In this document: positions 63,217 to 64,000 of the stretch, one piece after another
Position numbering within the stretch: position 1 is the stretch's first letter
Layout of the letters: each line of letters starts with the position of its first letter
Translations under genes and position numbers: made by a program
NCBI RefSeq assembly: GCF_900107645.1
Contig: NZ_FNQN01000001.1
Coordinates: 1-64,000, forward strand
Direction: 5' to 3'
DNA: 64,000 nucleotides
Source: Desulfuromusa kysingii
GTDB taxonomy: Bacteria > Desulfobacterota > Desulfuromonadia > Desulfuromonadales > Geopsychrobacteraceae
The notes under the pieces: model-generated
Seen by the model: only the letters and a program-made list of their open reading frames with translations
What the model was told of the DNA's origin: nothing
Databases searched by the model: none

Positions 63217-64000
63217 TCAGATGCCGACGAGATCGAAACGGGGTTGTTCCATCAGAGATATGAGTTCTGCAGCTTTTTGTTGGAACTCTTGGAATTTCTC
63301 TTTGGGGATCGATGCCGCCATCGGAATTTTCGCTTTAAGAGGGTTAACCGCCTTTCCTTTGACATGCAATTCGTAATGGAGATGTGGGCCGGTTGACCGC
63401 CCGGTATTCCCCGACAGCGCAATTCTCTCACCGCGTTGCACTTTTTGTCCGCGCTTAACTGTGATCCGGCTCAGATGCAAATAACGGGTTAAGTAACGCC
63501 CATCATGCTGAATTTCAACATACTTGCCAGCATAGCGATGATTCTTGACCCGAGTGACGACCCCATCACCCGTAGAATAAATAGGTGTTCCTACAGGCAT
63601 AGCAAAGTCGACCCCTTTGTGGGGTGAAATCCGTTTGGTGATTGGATGGCGACGGGCGAGATTAAAGTTTGAGCTGACACGATGGTGCCCTTTGAATGGA
63701 TAACGTTGAAAAGCGCGACCAAGGCTTTCACCCCGGTCATCATAATAATTACCATCTTCGTAGAGAAAGGCAGTGTAGTGTTGGTTGCGGGAAAAAATCC
63801 TCACCGCTTCTATATGACTCTGTCCCGTCAGTTTTCCATCAATAAGTTGTAGATTGCGGACGACTTGGAAATGGTCGCCTGCTCTGATATCACGACTGAA
63901 ATTGACCTTATTTTTGAACAGATCGGTAATATTTCCTGTCTCTTGTTCGCTCAACCCGATTGAGAGTGCCGATTGGTAGAAACTCCCTTCAATTTCACCA
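63217..64000 (-). CDS. M23-family peptidase, C-terminal part (continues past the window end)
   Basis: The visible 260 residues are the end of an OapA/LytM-like murein peptidase. The frame is open to base 64000 and reads GEIEGSFYQSALSIGLSEQE before NKVNFSRDIRAGDHFQVV, a linker domain seen in membrane-anchored M23 enzymes. The peptidase domain has a canonical metal site: HKGVDFA and GPHLHYELHV, with RYLHLSRI between. Unlike the 6413 gene, both histidines of HxH are kept. It probably cuts peptide cross-links in the wall. It lies just upstream of the flagellar operon on the same strand, 207 bases away; whether it helps insert the flagellar rod is only a possibility. Confidence 0.9.
   Translation of the reverse strand, partial: GEIEGSFYQSALSIGLSEQETGNITDLFKNKVNFSRDIRAGDHFQVVRNLQLIDGKLTGQSHIEAVRIFSRNQHYTAFLYEDGNYYDDRGESLGRAFQRYPFKGHHRVSSNFNLARRHPITKRISPHKGVDFAMPVGTPIYSTGDGVVTRVKNHRYAGKYVEIQHDGRYLTRYLHLSRITVKRGQKVQRGERIALSGNTGRSTGPHLHYELHVKGKAVNPLKAKIPMAASIPKEKFQEFQQKAAELISLMEQPRFDLVGI

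Noticed and set aside
1-64000. CRISPR arrays, rRNA genes or large tandem repeats
   Set aside because: No regularly spaced direct repeats or rRNA-like segments were seen when reading through.

Overview
The window reads as a chromosomal segment of a motile, anaerobic Gram-negative bacterium, most likely a Desulfuromonadales-type (Geobacter/Desulfuromonas-like) deltaproteobacterium. This is inferred from the mix of genes: a tRNA-Sec gene, the futalosine route to menaquinone (mqnE/mqnC with UbiA- and UbiX-like partners), an FlhF-FlhG-FliA motility module, and flagellar operons preceded by sigma-54-type promoters. No rRNA or taxonomic marker gene is present, so the assignment is an inference.

Layout. 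(1) Positions 1-3150 are an integrated element lying against the 3' end of tRNA-Sec (selC): the end of an IS256-family transposase, a nuclease-like gene broken by that IS and by a stop codon, an Abi_2/HEPN abortive-infection-type gene, and a tyrosine integrase with its terminator. (2) 3150-12348 is core genome: selC, uvrB, a YitT-family membrane protein, an M23 peptidase, a DUF748/AsmA-like giant, and an M24 aminopeptidase. (3) 12457-18177 is a complete dppABCDF peptide importer, with a perfect palindrome upstream and a hairpin between dppA and dppB. (4) 18280-23227 holds an HD phosphohydrolase, an EamA exporter, fumC, an MgtC-like protein and RNase D. (5) 22106-29080 (minus strand) is a long run: MqnP-like prenyltransferase, UbiX-like, mqnE, mqnC, hisC, mutY, rnd. 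(6) 29199-30994 holds a YqaA-type protein, an unknown cysteine-rich protein and xthA.

(7) From 31175 to 63009 the window is almost entirely flagellar, all on the minus strand. The upstream operon (63009 to 49773) runs TPR protein, flgB, flgC, fliE, F, G, H, I, J, a MotE-like gene, fliK, flgD, a TIGR02530-type gene, flgE. The downstream operon (47988 to 31175) runs motA, motB, fliL, M, N, O, P, Q, R, flhB, flhA, flhF, flhG, fliA, a DUF2802-type gene, flgF, flgG, flgA, flgH, flgI, flgJ. A second yitT-like gene in the opposite direction sits between the two. Each operon has a sigma-54-type GG-N10-GC promoter at its head. Together the genes make the basal body, export apparatus, motor, hook and regulators. 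Hook-filament junction, cap, filament, FlgM/FlgN and CsrA genes are not here. The window closes with the C-terminal part of a second M23 peptidase.

Most genes are ordinary core genes. The parts worth a second look are the selC-borne element, the TPR protein heading the flagellar operon, the sigma-54 promoters, the cysteine-cluster protein beside xthA, and the dpp palindrome.
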